Assembly: GCF_021184025.1 (NCBI RefSeq)
Contig: NZ_CP036537.1
Coordinates: 2,294,001 to 2,358,000 of the forward strand
From: Rhodopseudomonas boonkerdii
Lineage (GTDB): Bacteria; Pseudomonadota; Alphaproteobacteria; Rhizobiales; Xanthobacteraceae
DNA: 64,000 nucleotides
Direction of reading: 5' to 3'
Shown here: positions 14,705 through 24,182 of the stretch, piece after piece
Layout of the letters: every line of letters begins with the position of its first letter
Position numbering within the stretch: the stretch's first letter is position 1
The notes under the pieces: generated by a model
Seen by the model: only the letters and a program-made list of their open reading frames with translations
Databases searched by the model: none
Told to the model about the DNA's origin: nothing
Program-made: the position numbers and the translations under genes

Positions 14705-17700
14705 ATGTCCACGCTCGTTCTCTCCTCTGCCGGCGCCGCGATCGGCGGCTTGTTCGGGCCAGCGGGGACGGTCATCGGGCAGATCGCCGGAGCTGCGCTC
14801 GGTGGTGTGATCGACAATGCGCTGTTTGGAAATCGCGGTGCGGGAAGGGAAGGACCGCGGCTCGGCAGTCTCGATGTCATGTCGTCCAGCGAAGGCACGC
14901 CGATCCCGCGCGTCTATGGCCGTGTCAGGCTCGCCGGACAGGTGATCTGGGCAACGCAGCTGGAGGAAGTCGCCGGCACCGACGAAGCCGGCGGCGGCAA
15001 GGGCATGGGCGGAGCGGTCGCAAGCGGGGCGACCTACAGTTACTTCGCCAATTTTGCGGTCGGTCTTTGCGAAGGCACCATCGGCCGGGTGGCGCGGGTG
15101 TGGGCGGATGGCAAGCCGCTCGATCTCGACGGCATCAATTATCGCATCTATCGCGGCAGCGAGGATCAGGCGCCCGATGCGCTGATCGTCGCCAAGGAGG
15201 GCGCAGGACATGCGCCGGCCTATCGCGGGCTCGCTTACGTGGTGTTCGAGCGTCTGCCGCTGGTCAATTTCGGCAACCGGATTCCGCAATTGTCGTTCGA
15301 GGTGGTGAGGCCGATCGGCCTGCTCGAGACGATGACGCGGGCGGTGACGTTGATTCCGGGCACGACGGAATTCGGTTACGAACCGTCGCCCGTGGTGCAG
15401 GTGGTCGGGCCGGGACAGGCCGCGCCGGAAAACCGGCATATTGCCTCGGCGCCATCCGATGTGGTTGCAGCACTCGACGATCTGCAAGGCATGTGCCCGA
15501 ACCTCGCGCGCGTGGCCATCGTCGTCGCCTGGTTCGGCTCCGATCTGCGCGCCGGCCATTGCGTGGTCCGGCCAGGTGTCGAGAGCACCGCGAAGGCGAC
15601 GGCGCCGGAGGCGTGGTCGGTCCAGGGAGTGACGCGCGAACACGCTTATGTGGTTTCGCAATCGGAGGGCCGGCCGGCCTTCGGCGGCACTCCGTCGGAT
15701 GCGAGCGTGATGCATCTGATCGCGGAACTGAAGGCACGCGGGCTGAAGATCACCTTCTATCCGTTCGTGATGATGGATGTGCCCGCAGGCAATACGCTGC
15801 CCGATCCGTGGAGCGGCGCGGTCCCGCAGGCCGCCTATCCATGGCGCGGTCGGATCACATGCGACCCGGCGCCTGGCGTTGCGGGATCGCCGCAAGAAAC
15901 GGAACTTGCGGCGGCCCAGGTGGACGCGTTCTTTGCCGGCGGCGTGTGGAACTATCGCCGCATGGTGCTGCATTACGCGCAGCTTGTGGGGCTGGCCGGC
16001 GGTGTCGACGCGTTTCTGATCGGCTCGGAGCTGCGCGGGCTGACGCGCGTGCGCTCGGCGCCTGGCAAATACCCCGCCGTCGCCCAGCTGGCAGCGCTTG
16101 CCAGCGACGTCAAGGCGATCGTTGGCGGCGGCACCATGGTGACCTACGGCGCCGACTGGACGGAGTATGGCGCCGATGTCGTGACGCCGGATGCATCGGA
16201 GGTCCGCTTTCCGCTCGATGCGCTGTGGGCATCGCCGGCCATCGACGCCGTCGGGATCGATTACTATGCGCCGTTGTCGGATTGGCGCGACGGCGCGTTG
16301 CATCGCGATCGCAGTAAGGCCGGTTCGATCTACGATCGCGACTATTTGCGCAGCAACGTCGCCGGTGGCGAGGCGTATGACTGGTTTTATCCGGACGATG
16401 CGGCGCGCAACGCGCAGGCGCGCAGCGCGATCACCGACAGGCTCGGCAAACCCTGGATGTTTCGGCTGAAAGATCTGCGGGGATGGTGGTCGCATGCGCA
16501 TCATGAGCGGGTCGGCGGCGTCGAGACCGGCGCCACCGCCTGGGTGCCGCAGGGCAAGCCGATCTGGCTCACTGAAGTCGGCTGTCCGGCGGTGGACAAG
16601 GGCGCCAATCAGCCGAGCGTATTTCCCGATCCGAAATCGTCGGAAAATTTCGTGCCGCATTTCTCGAACGGCGCGCGCGACGACCTGATGCAGCGGCGCT
16701 ATCTGGAAGCGCTGTTGTCGGCCTTCGATCCCGCTCATGGCGGCGATGCAACGCTCAACCCGGTGTCGGCCGTCTATGGCATGCCGATGATCGACGTTTC
16801 GGCGATCCACCTGTGGACCTGGGATTCCAGGCCGTATCCAGTATTTCCCGCGGCGGAGGACGCCTGGAGCGACGGAGCCAACTGGCATACCGGACACTGG
16901 CTCAACGGCCGGCTCGGCGGCGCACCGCTGGATGCGCTGGTGGAGCGGCTCGTCACCGATAGCGGTGTCGTCGGGGTCGATGCCGCGCAACTCCGCGGTG
17001 GCTGCGATGGCTATGCGGTGGATCGGCCGATGGCGCCGCGGGCGATGATCGAGCCGCTGGCTGCCGCCTTTGCCTTCAATGCGACTGCGGCAGATGGTGT
17101 GCTGCGCTTCATCCCGCGCGGTGGCGAAGTGGTGGCGGAATTGTCCGAGGACGATCTCGTTGCGCCGGAGCAGGGCGCGCTTGCTCACATGGTGCGCGCG
17201 CAGGAGACGGAACTGCCGCGGCAGGTGGGCATCGGTTTCTCCGATGCGCTGGCGGATTATCGTCGCAGGGCCGTCACTTCCCGCAAACTGGTCGGTGGCG
17301 CCAACCGCCTGCTACAGGCCGATCTCGCCGTCATCACCAGCGACGCAGCGGCAACGCAGCGTGCGGAGGTGTGGCTGCAGGATCTGTGGGCCGGACGCGA
17401 GCGCGCAGAATTCTCGCTCGGCAGGGCGTCGCTCGCACTTGCGCCGGGCGATGTGGTTGCGCTCGCGCTGAATGGACGACGGCGATTGTTCGAGATCGAC
17501 GGTCTCGTCGATGCCGATGCGCGGCGCGTGACGGCGCGCAGCATCGATCCCGACCTGTTCGACGTGCCACAGCCGACGCCGACGATCGCGCCACCGCCGC
17601 CGCCGCCAGCGCTCGGGCCGGTGCAGGTTGTCGTGCTCAATCTGCCGGTCATCGACAACGGCAATGCCGATGTGCTGACGCGGCTCGCGGTGTTCGCCAA

Positions 17701-18547
17701 TCCGTGGCCGGGCGGTGTGACGGTCTGGCAGTCGAAGGACGATGCGAGTTTTCAGGTCGCAGCCAGCGTGCCGCGGCCGGCGGTGATCGGCGAAACGCTC
17801 GATCCGCTTCCGGCGGGGCCGCTGGCACGGTGGGACAACGCGTCGTCGATGCGCGTGCGGCTTTATGGCGGCGTTCTGAATTCGCTGTCCGATGCGCGCG
17901 TGCTCGGTGGCGGCAATGCAGCGGCGGTGCAGAATGGCGAGGGACGATGGGAGATTTTCCAGTTCGCGCGGGCTGAACTCGTGGATGAACGGACCTATCG
18001 GTTGTCGCGTCTGCTGCGGGGGCAGAGCGGCAGCGATCCGGCCATGGCGGCAACGCTGCCCGAGGGCACCCGTTTCGTACTGCTCGATGGCAACCTCGTT
18101 CCCATCGCCCGCGGACTGGATGCACTGGACCGGCCGCTGTCGCTGCGGCTCGTCGGCCGTGGGCGCAGCACCGACGACGCCAGCGCGACGGCGTTGACGG
18201 CGCTGCCGGATCGCACCGCGCTGTTGCCGCTGGCGCCGGTGCATGTGAAGGCCGTGCGCAGGAGCGACGGCGTGCATGTGAGCTGGATCCGCCGCACGCG
18301 CATCGATGGCGATGGCTGGGCCGCCGAGGTGCCGCTCGGCGAGGATGGCGAAGCCTACCGGCTCGATATTGTTGCCGATGGCAGCGTGAGGCGCAGCATC
18401 GCCTGCGCGGCGGCGCAGGCGGTTTATGCCGCAGCGGACGAGATCGGCGACTTCGGCGCGTTGCAGCCGAGCCTGCAGCTGCGCGTGATGCAGCTCTCCG
18501 GCACGGTCGGGGCCGGGCATAGCACCGACGTTACACTGACGGTTTGA
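14705..18547 (+). CDS. GTA tail-tip / host-specificity megaprotein with TIM-barrel domain (gp15-like)
   Basis: A 1280-residue baseplate protein. The N-terminus has a Gly/Ala-rich hydrophobic segment (STLVLSSAGAAIGGLFGPAG) typical of this family. A GTA TIM-barrel (glycoside-hydrolase-like) domain covers roughly 230-530, with GIDYYAPLSDWRDG and IWLTEVGCPAVDKGANQPS. The phage tail-3-type domain follows to about 880, then a Pro-rich linker (TPTIAPPPPPPALGP, about 957-971) and a C-terminal beta-rich part. It would form the megatron spike that contacts the recipient cell wall. Full length for the family. Confidence 0.92.
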   Translation: MSTLVLSSAGAAIGGLFGPAGTVIGQIAGAALGGVIDNALFGNRGAGREGPRLGSLDVMSSSEGTPIPRVYGRVRLAGQVIWATQLEEVAGTDEAGGGKGMGGAVASGATYSYFANFAVGLCEGTIGRVARVWADGKPLDLDGINYRIYRGSEDQAPDALIVAKEGAGHAPAYRGLAYVVFERLPLVNFGNRIPQLSFEVVRPIGLLETMTRAVTLIPGTTEFGYEPSPVVQVVGPGQAAPENRHIASAPSDVVAALDDLQGMCPNLARVAIVVAWFGSDLRAGHCVVRPGVESTAKATAPEAWSVQGVTREHAYVVSQSEGRPAFGGTPSDASVMHLIAELKARGLKITFYPFVMMDVPAGNTLPDPWSGAVPQAAYPWRGRITCDPAPGVAGSPQETELAAAQVDAFFAGGVWNYRRMVLHYAQLVGLAGGVDAFLIGSELRGLTRVRSAPGKYPAVAQLAALASDVKAIVGGGTMVTYGADWTEYGADVVTPDASEVRFPLDALWASPAIDAVGIDYYAPLSDWRDGALHRDRSKAGSIYDRDYLRSNVAGGEAYDWFYPDDAARNAQARSAITDRLGKPWMFRLKDLRGWWSHAHHERVGGVETGATAWVPQGKPIWLTEVGCPAVDKGANQPSVFPDPKSSENFVPHFSNGARDDLMQRRYLEALLSAFDPAHGGDATLNPVSAVYGMPMIDVSAIHLWTWDSRPYPVFPAAEDAWSDGANWHTGHWLNGRLGGAPLDALVERLVTDSGVVGVDAAQLRGGCDGYAVDRPMAPRAMIEPLAAAFAFNATAADGVLRFIPRGGEVVAELSEDDLVAPEQGALAHMVRAQETELPRQVGIGFSDALADYRRRAVTSRKLVGGANRLLQADLAVITSDAAATQRAEVWLQDLWAGRERAEFSLGRASLALAPGDVVALALNGRRRLFEIDGLVDADARRVTARSIDPDLFDVPQPTPTIAPPPPPPALGPVQVVVLNLPVIDNGNADVLTRLAVFANPWPGGVTVWQSKDDASFQVAASVPRPAVIGETLDPLPAGPLARWDNASSMRVRLYGGVLNSLSDARVLGGGNAAAVQNGEGRWEIFQFARAELVDERTYRLSRLLRGQSGSDPAMAATLPEGTRFVLLDGNLVPIARGLDALDRPLSLRLVGRGRSTDDASATALTALPDRTALLPLAPVHVKAVRRSDGVHVSWIRRTRIDGDGWAAEVPLGEDGEAYRLDIVADGSVRRSIACAAAQAVYAAADEIGDFGALQPSLQLRVMQLSGTVGAGHSTDVTLTV

Positions 18548-18551
18548 CATC

Positions 18552-19622
18552 ATGAGCACGACGCCCAATCTCGGACTGCCCTATATCGATGGCGGGCAGG
18601 CGCAGAAGCATGTCACGCATAACGAAGCACTGCGCATGCTGGACGCCACGATCCAGATCGCGGTGCTGGACAGGACGCGGACCGTGCCGCCGCCAATGCC
18701 GGCGGAAGGCGAACGGCACGTCGTGGCGGCGGGTGCGAGCGGCGCATGGAGCGGCCATGCGCAGGCCATCGCGACATGGCAGGACGGGGCCTGGGCGTTT
18801 CTCGCGCCAAGGGCCGGCTGGTGCATATGGTCGATCGCGGATGACATCGTGCTGGTGTTCGACGGCGCCGCGTGGCGCGACCTGCGCAATCTCGCGCTCG
18901 ACAACGCCGCCCATCTCGGCGTCAACACGGCGGCCGACCTCGTCAACCGGCTCAGCGTCAAGTCCGATTCAGTGCTGCTGTCGCATGACGACGTGACGCC
19001 CGGCAGCGGCGATGTGCGGATGACGCTGAACAAGGCGCTGGCGGCAAAGGATGCCGCGCTCATGTTCCAGACCGGCTTTTCGGCGCGTGCTCTGCTCGGC
19101 CTGTTCGGCGACGATAATTTCGCCATCAGGGTCTCCGCCGACGGGGCGGCGTTTCATCCCGCGCTGACGGTCGACCGGACCAGCGGGCAGATCGGCCTTC
19201 CGCAATCGCCGAAATTTTCGGCCTTCATGAACTTCGACAAATATTGCGCGGCCAACACTTTCACCAAAGTGCAGTTCAACAACGGACGGCACAACGACTT
19301 CAACGCGTTCGACACGGCCGACAATCAGTTCGTCGCACCGGCCGCGGGGTACTACGCCCTTGGTTATCGCGTGCTGTTCAAGGCCAATGCGGCGCCGCCG
19401 ACCTCGATGATCGCGACGCTCTACAAGAACGGCAGCGAGCTGATCGACGACATGCGGATGCAGACCTCATCGCCTCCGGTCAGCAACAGGACCTCGCTGA
19501 GCGCCAGCGGCGTGCTCAAGCTGGCGGCCGGCGACACGATTGCCGTCTGGGCCCTCATGGAGACCAATGACGGCTACATCGCCGCCGCGCAGAACAGCTT
19601 TTACGGCCATCGCATTCCCTGA
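18552..19622 (+). CDS. DUF2793 protein with C-terminal C1q/TNF-like domain, probable receptor-binding fibre
   Basis: A 356-residue protein. Residues 1-110 are DUF2793 (TPNLGLPYIDGGQAQKHVTHNEALR, GWCIWSIADDIVLVFDGAAW), a family found next to GTA tail tips. From about 215 the sequence has a C1q-like jelly roll (NTFTKVQFNN, DNQFVAPAAGYYALGYRVLFK, SGVLKLAAGDTIAVWALM), a trimeric fold used by phage fibres for surface binding. It begins 4 bases after the gp15-like gene. It is probably the determinant of recipient range. Confidence 0.82.
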   Translation: MSTTPNLGLPYIDGGQAQKHVTHNEALRMLDATIQIAVLDRTRTVPPPMPAEGERHVVAAGASGAWSGHAQAIATWQDGAWAFLAPRAGWCIWSIADDIVLVFDGAAWRDLRNLALDNAAHLGVNTAADLVNRLSVKSDSVLLSHDDVTPGSGDVRMTLNKALAAKDAALMFQTGFSARALLGLFGDDNFAIRVSADGAAFHPALTVDRTSGQIGLPQSPKFSAFMNFDKYCAANTFTKVQFNNGRHNDFNAFDTADNQFVAPAAGYYALGYRVLFKANAAPPTSMIATLYKNGSELIDDMRMQTSSPPVSNRTSLSASGVLKLAAGDTIAVWALMETNDGYIAAAQNSFYGHRIP

Positions 19623-19634
19623 TCCCGGCGCCGT

Positions 19635-20364
19635 CCCTCTTGGTGAGGAGCGCGCATCTGCGCGCGTCTCGAACCATGAGCTGGCCTGGCTCCTGAGCCT
19701 GCGGCCATCCTTCGAGACGCACGCCTTCGGCGTGCTCCTCAGGATGAGGGAAGAGTATTTGGCCTGGCTCTGAGCCTGCGGTCATCCCTTGCGAATGGCT
19801 TTGCCATTCGCAAGGAGAAGCCGCTTCCGCCTTTGCTCTTCGAGCTTCGGCGGGCAAGTCGCGGCTTCTCAGGATGCGGGATGGAACGCGGGAGCGTTTG
19901 GTTATTCGAGTTCACCAAAGGACAGCATCTCAATCTCCGTCCCTCATGGTGAGGAGCGCGCATCTGCGCGCGTCTCGAACCATGAGTTGGCCTGGCTCCG
20001 GAGTCCGGCAGCCATCCTTCGAGACGCACGCCTTCAGCATGCTCCTCAGGATGAGGGAAGAGTGTTTGGCCTGGCTCTGAGCCTGCGGTCATCCCTTGCG
20101 AATGGCTTTGCCATTCGCAGGGAGAAGCCGCTTCCGCCTTTGCTCTTCGAGCTTCGGCGGACAAGTCGCGGCTTCTCAGGATGCGGGATGGAACGCGGGA
20201 GCGTTCGGTTATTCGAGTTCACCAAAGGACAACATCTCAATCTCCGCCCCTCATGGTGAGGAGCGCGCATCTGCGCGCGTCTCGAACCATGAGTTGGCCT
20301 GGCTCCGGAGTCCGGCAGCCATCCTTCGAGACGCACGCCTTCGGCGTGCTCCTCAGGATGAGGG
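19635..20364. repeat. Tandem array of a 306-307 bp unit containing family B repeats
   Basis: Family B elements start at 19635, 19941 and 20248, spaced 306 and 307 bases, with nearly identical intervening sequence (a GCGAATGGCTTTGCCATTCGC hairpin, then GAACGCGGGAGCGTT). There are two complete units and a third B element. The array fills the 791-base gap between the DUF2793 and endolysin genes. Reading frames through it repeat the same peptide and are not real genes. Confidence 0.9.
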
Positions 20365-20413
20365 GGAGTGCTTGGCCGGCGTGTTTATCCATCGTCACCC
20401 GGAGGACAACATC

Positions 20414-21154
20414 ATGCAGCTCGATGAAGCCTGCCTGCGGCGGCTGTGGCCGCGGGGCGACAGCCGCGTGCCCGGTCTGATCGCCGGCATCGCGCGGTCG
20501 TCTTCGGATGTGTTCGCGCGCTATGGCATCGCAACGGCGGATCTCGCCGCGCATGCGATGGCGCAGATCAGCCACGAATGCGGGGCGGGGCGCGATGTCG
20601 TGGAGAACATGAACTATACGGCGGCGCGCATGATGCAGGTGTGGCCGTCGCGCTTTCCGACGCTGGCAAGTGCGCAGCCTTACGCAGGCCATCCGCGGGC
20701 GCTCGCCAACAAGGTCTATAACGGCCGCATGGGCAATCGCATCGGCTCCGACGACGGCTGGACCTTTCGCGGTCGCGGTGGCGCGCAGACGACGGGGCGC
20801 GAGGGCTATCAGCGCGTGAAGCAGGCCACCGGGCTGGACGTGATTGCGCATCCGGAGCTGCTGATCGATCCCGTGCATTTCCTGAACTGCGCCGTGTCGG
20901 ATTTCGTCAATTGCGGATGTCTGCCCTATGCGCGGGCCGATGACGTGGTCGGCGTCACGCGGCGTCTGAACGGCGGCACCATCGGCCTCGCAGAGCGCAA
21001 GGTCTGGCTCGCGACATGGAAGCGCGAACTGGCGGGCGCGGCGGCAACGCCGGCGATCGCATCGCCGCCGCTCGCGCCGGAGATGCCGGCCGCAAAGCGA
21101 TCCGCCGTCGCATCGATCATCGCCGCGGTCATCGCGGCATTCCGGAGGGCATGA
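20414..21154 (+). CDS. GH19 chitinase-like endolysin
   Basis: A 246-residue lysozyme of the glycoside hydrolase 19 type that cuts peptidoglycan. It shows QISHECGAG (likely catalytic Glu55), VENMNYTA, FRGRGGAQTTGREGY and NCAVSDFVNCGC. The C-terminal tail is Ala/Pro-rich and ends in a hydrophobic helix (VASIIAAVIAAFRRA), perhaps membrane-associated. Start at ATG 20414 with GGAGGA at 20401. It overlaps the holin gene by ATGA, forming a lysis cassette at the end of the GTA-like cluster. Confidence 0.9.
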   Translation: MQLDEACLRRLWPRGDSRVPGLIAGIARSSSDVFARYGIATADLAAHAMAQISHECGAGRDVVENMNYTAARMMQVWPSRFPTLASAQPYAGHPRALANKVYNGRMGNRIGSDDGWTFRGRGGAQTTGREGYQRVKQATGLDVIAHPELLIDPVHFLNCAVSDFVNCGCLPYARADDVVGVTRRLNGGTIGLAERKVWLATWKRELAGAAATPAIASPPLAPEMPAAKRSAVASIIAAVIAAFRRA

Positions 21155-21744
21155 TCATGGAATGGGAGCATCTTGCAAAGCAGGTGATTTCCCTGGGGGC
21201 GCCGATGCTGGGCATGGCGCTGGGCGGCCCGCTCGGCGGTGTCGCCGGGGACATTCTCGCCAAGGCCATCGGCGCGGCGACATCGACCCCGGCCGGCGTA
21301 CAGGCGGCGTTGCCCGCCGCCGACCCGGCCAAGCTTGCCGAGGCGGAGGCGCGCTGGGCGGAAATGATCCGCGCCGAGGCGGAGACGCAGCGGACGGCGA
21401 TCGCCGAAACGCAGGCGACGATCCGCGCCGAACTTGCCAGCGAGGATGCCCTGCAGCGCTGGTGGCGGCCGGCCTATGCGATGGAGTTGACGGTAGAGTG
21501 TGCCGCGCTCTGGGCCGTGTTGATGCACGAATTCTGGACCGGGGATATTCAGACCATCAATACGCTGGTCAACGCGTCCGCGCTGCTGGTGGCCTATTGG
21601 GGGTTCCGGTTCGGCGTGCTAGGCGTCTATATCGGCGGCCGCACCCGCGAAAAGGTCAGCGCGGTCACCGGGCAGGATGCGCCCGGGACGATCGAAAGGC
21701 TGGTCAAGGCGGTATTGGCCAAAGAGGGCGTGAAGAAAAAGTAA
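21151..21744 (+). CDS. Holin of the 3TM (GTA) family
   Basis: A 197-residue protein with an N-terminal hydrophobic segment (LGAPMLGMALGGPLGGVAG), a charged coiled-coil centre (about 60-100) and the C-terminal WWRPAYAMELTVECAALWAV and NASALLVAYWGFRFGVLGVY membrane helices characteristic of the 3TM holin family. It would release the endolysin and so the particles. It starts in the endolysin stop (ATGA at 21151). Confidence 0.87.
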   Translation: MIMEWEHLAKQVISLGAPMLGMALGGPLGGVAGDILAKAIGAATSTPAGVQAALPAADPAKLAEAEARWAEMIRAEAETQRTAIAETQATIRAELASEDALQRWWRPAYAMELTVECAALWAVLMHEFWTGDIQTINTLVNASALLVAYWGFRFGVLGVYIGGRTREKVSAVTGQDAPGTIERLVKAVLAKEGVKKK

Positions 21745-21821
21745 TATCGGCCGGCGCCGGTATTCATTTGGCGTTCACCCGCCGGGGGCTCCACTCGGCA
21801 TGTGAACGTGGAGAACTCAAA

Positions 21822-22493
21822 GTGCGTCTGCTCGTCGTCGAAGATGATCCCGATCTGAACCGTCAGCTCACCACCGCGCTGACCGATGCCGGCTATGTCG
21901 TGGACCGCGCCTTCGATGGCGAGGAGGGGCATTTTCTCGGCGACAGCGAGCCCTATGACGCCGTGGTGCTGGATATCGGCCTGCCGAAGATGGACGGCAT
22001 CTCGGTGCTGGAAGCCTGGCGGCGCAATCACCGCGTGATGCCGGTGCTGATCCTGACCGCGCGGGACCGCTGGAGCGACAAGGTGCAGGGCTTCGATGCC
22101 GGCGCCGACGACTATGTGGCGAAGCCGTTTCATCTGGAGGAAGTGCTGGCCCGCATCCGCGCGCTGCTGCGCCGTTCGACCGGCCATGCGCAGTCGGAGC
22201 TGAGCTGCGGTCCGGTGGTGCTGGATACGCGCACCGGCCGTGTCAGCGTGTCCGGCAATCCGATCAAGATGACGTCGCACGAATACCGGCTGCTGTCCTA
22301 TCTGATGCATCACACCGGCCGCGTGATCTCGCGCACCGAGCTGGTCGAGCATCTCTACGATCAGGACTTCGACCGCGACTCGAACACCATCGAAGTGTTC
22401 GTCGGCCGCATCCGCAAGAAGCTCGGCGTCGACATCATCCAGACCGTGCGCGGTCTCGGCTATCTCCTGACGCCGCCCCAGGCGGGGGCGTGA
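21822..22493 (+). CDS. OmpR/PhoP-type response regulator, likely FeuP
   Basis: A 223-residue regulator with an N-terminal receiver domain (VVEDDP acidic pocket, phospho-acceptor Asp51 in LDIGLPKMDG, Lys in VAKPFHLEE) and a C-terminal winged helix (MTSHEYRLLSYLMHH, SNTIEVFVGRIRKKLG). The GTG at 21822 is the start, with GTGGAG upstream. It pairs with the sensor kinase at 22701. In rhizobia FeuP/FeuQ lie just upstream of cycHJKL and control osmoadaptation; the position here, although separated by an accessory cluster, supports that identity. Confidence 0.88.
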   Translation: MRLLVVEDDPDLNRQLTTALTDAGYVVDRAFDGEEGHFLGDSEPYDAVVLDIGLPKMDGISVLEAWRRNHRVMPVLILTARDRWSDKVQGFDAGADDYVAKPFHLEEVLARIRALLRRSTGHAQSELSCGPVVLDTRTGRVSVSGNPIKMTSHEYRLLSYLMHHTGRVISRTELVEHLYDQDFDRDSNTIEVFVGRIRKKLGVDIIQTVRGLGYLLTPPQAGA

Positions 22494-22525
22494 TGGCAAT
22501 GGCCGGACATATGCGCAAGGCTCGG

Positions 22526-22658
22526 CCCTCATGGTGAGGAGGCCTAGCGGCGCAATTGCGCCGCTGACAGCGCCGTCGCGAACCATGAGCTGGCTTGGCT
22601 CCGAGCCTAGCTGCCATCCTTCGAGACGCGCGCAAGAGCGCGCTCCTCAGGATGAGGG
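22526..22658. repeat. Palindromic repeat family B, copy 5
   Basis: CCCTCATGGTGAGGAGGCC on the left and CTCCTCAGGATGAGGGG on the right, between the response regulator and kinase genes. Its central part (CTAGCGGCGCAATTGCGCCGC) matches the copy at 11255 better than the tandem copies. Confidence 0.75.
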
Positions 22659-22700
22659 GAGAGCTTGGACTGTTTGTGCTCCATGCTGGCGGAGCATCGC

Positions 22701-24086
22701 ATGACTCGCACCAACTCGCTCGCCACCCGCTTGTTTCTCACGGCGACGGCGTGGGTGGTGGTCATCCTTGTCGTCACCGCCTTCATCCTGTCCTCGGTCT
22801 ATCGCAGCGCGACCGAGCGCGCCTTCGACCGCCGGCTCAATCTGTATCTGCGTACGCTGGTCGCCGAGGTCGCATCGCCGCCCGAATCCGGGGAGCAATC
22901 GCCCTCGCTCGGCGAGCCATTGTTCGAGCTGCCGCTGTCCGGCTGGTATTGGGAAATCGCGCCGACCGACGGCGCGAAGACCGAGATCCGCGCCTCACGC
23001 TCGCTGTGGGACAAGAAGCTGCCCAAGCTCGAGGACCAGGGGGCCGAGCTCACATCCTCCGGCGTCCGGCTCGGTTATGTGGACGGGCCCGAGGGGCAGC
23101 ACCTGCGCATGGTGGAGCGGCCGGTCGATCTCGGCGCCGACGGCAAATTCCGCGTCAGCGTCGCCGGCGACGCGACGGAGATCTTCGAGGAGACGCGCAC
23201 GTTCGATTACTATCTCGGCAGCACCTTTGCGGCGCTGTCCATCGTGCTGGCGCTGACCACGCTGTTTCAGGTCCGCTTCGGCCTCGCGCCGCTGAAGCGC
23301 CTGTCCGAAGCCATCGCGGATATCCGCTCCGGCCGCGCCGAGCGGCTCGAGGATCGCTATCCCGTCGAGCTCGTGCCGCTGGCGCGCGAGATGAACGCGC
23401 TGCTCGATGCCAACCGCGCCATCGTCGAGCGCGCGCGCACCCATGTCGGCAATCTCGCCCATGCCATCAAGACGCCGCTCTCGGTGATCGTCAACGAAGC
23501 CGGCGCCGTGCGCGCCAACGGCAATGCCGCCGATCCGCTCGCGGCGAAGGTGCTGGAACAGGCGGATGTGATGCGCGACCAGCTTGCCCATCATCTCGAA
23601 CGCGCGCGCATTGCGGCGCGCGTCACCGTCATCGGCACCGTCACCGAGGTGGCACCGGCGCTGGAGGCGCTGTGCCGGACCATGGAAAAGATCCATCGCG
23701 GCTGTGACATCGATCTGACCGCGGACGGCGCCGCGAAATTCCGCGGCGAGAAACAGGATCTGGAAGAAATGGTCGGCAATCTCGTCGACAACGCCTGCAA
23801 ATGGGCCGACCATCACGTCGGCATTGCCGTCGAGGTGGAGCGGGCAGGCGCCGGGGATCCGTCGCCGAAGCTGCGCATCACCGTCGATGACGACGGTCAC
23901 GGATTGTCCGATGACGAACGGGCCCAGGTCGCCCGTCGCGGCCGGCGGCTCGACGAGACCAAGCCGGGTTCCGGTCTCGGCCTGTCCATCGTGGTCGATC
24001 TCGCCGCGCTCTATGGCGGCAGCCTGACCCTGGGCAAGGCGCCTATCGGAGGCCTGCGGGCGGTGCTGGTGTTGCCGGCGATCTAG
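22701..24086 (+). CDS. Membrane sensor histidine kinase, likely FeuQ
   Basis: A 461-residue kinase. Two membrane helices (about 10-35 and 170-195) flank a periplasmic sensor domain. A HAMP-like linker follows, then the H-box LAHAIKTPL (His near 254), N-box NLVDNACKWA and G-boxes GSGLGLSIVV. The start at 22701 is chosen because GCGGAG lies six bases upstream; an ATG at 22683 is the alternative. It should phosphorylate the regulator at 21822, from which it is separated only by a family B repeat. Confidence 0.88.
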   Translation: MTRTNSLATRLFLTATAWVVVILVVTAFILSSVYRSATERAFDRRLNLYLRTLVAEVASPPESGEQSPSLGEPLFELPLSGWYWEIAPTDGAKTEIRASRSLWDKKLPKLEDQGAELTSSGVRLGYVDGPEGQHLRMVERPVDLGADGKFRVSVAGDATEIFEETRTFDYYLGSTFAALSIVLALTTLFQVRFGLAPLKRLSEAIADIRSGRAERLEDRYPVELVPLAREMNALLDANRAIVERARTHVGNLAHAIKTPLSVIVNEAGAVRANGNAADPLAAKVLEQADVMRDQLAHHLERARIAARVTVIGTVTEVAPALEALCRTMEKIHRGCDIDLTADGAAKFRGEKQDLEEMVGNLVDNACKWADHHVGIAVEVERAGAGDPSPKLRITVDDDGHGLSDDERAQVARRGRRLDETKPGSGLGLSIVVDLAALYGGSLTLGKAPIGGLRAVLVLPAI

Positions 24087-24182
24087 GTTTCCTTGACGGC
24101 GCCCCGATCTCGCCCGAATTATCCCGTTCGTAACCACTTTGGCGTTTGTTACTTCCCTGTTTTGCGTCCGAGGTTCCCGTCC

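Larger units (their letters stand above)
1383..21744 (+). mobile_element. Gene transfer agent-like structural cluster (domesticated prophage) with accessory insertions
   Basis: The gene order protease, capsid, connector, closure, terminator, tube, two chaperones, tape measure, DUF2460, DUF2163, NlpC/P60, TIM-barrel tail tip, DUF2793, endolysin and holin matches the Rhodobacter GTA series. No integrase, repressor or replication genes, and no terminase or portal, are in the window; the latter two may lie elsewhere. Core genes have host-like composition, but wedged-in pairs at 2006-3315, 5411-6615 and 13629-14403 and the minus-strand block 4811-8308 are accessory. Confidence 0.82.

Noticed and set aside
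14486..17188. A 900-residue open frame on the minus strand across the tail-tip gene
   Set aside because: It mirrors the GC-rich codon pattern of the real plus-strand gene, shows no recognisable domain and has low-complexity Arg/His/Pro-rich sequence, as expected for an antisense shadow.
19635..20364. CRISPR array
   Set aside because: The units are 306-307 bp with palindromic cores and near-identical spacers, not short repeats with unique spacers, and no cas genes are near.
1383..21744. Intact temperate prophage
   Set aside because: No integrase, repressor, replication genes, terminase or portal are visible and the gene series follows the GTA order, so a GTA-like remnant fits better. Terminase and portal outside the window cannot be excluded.
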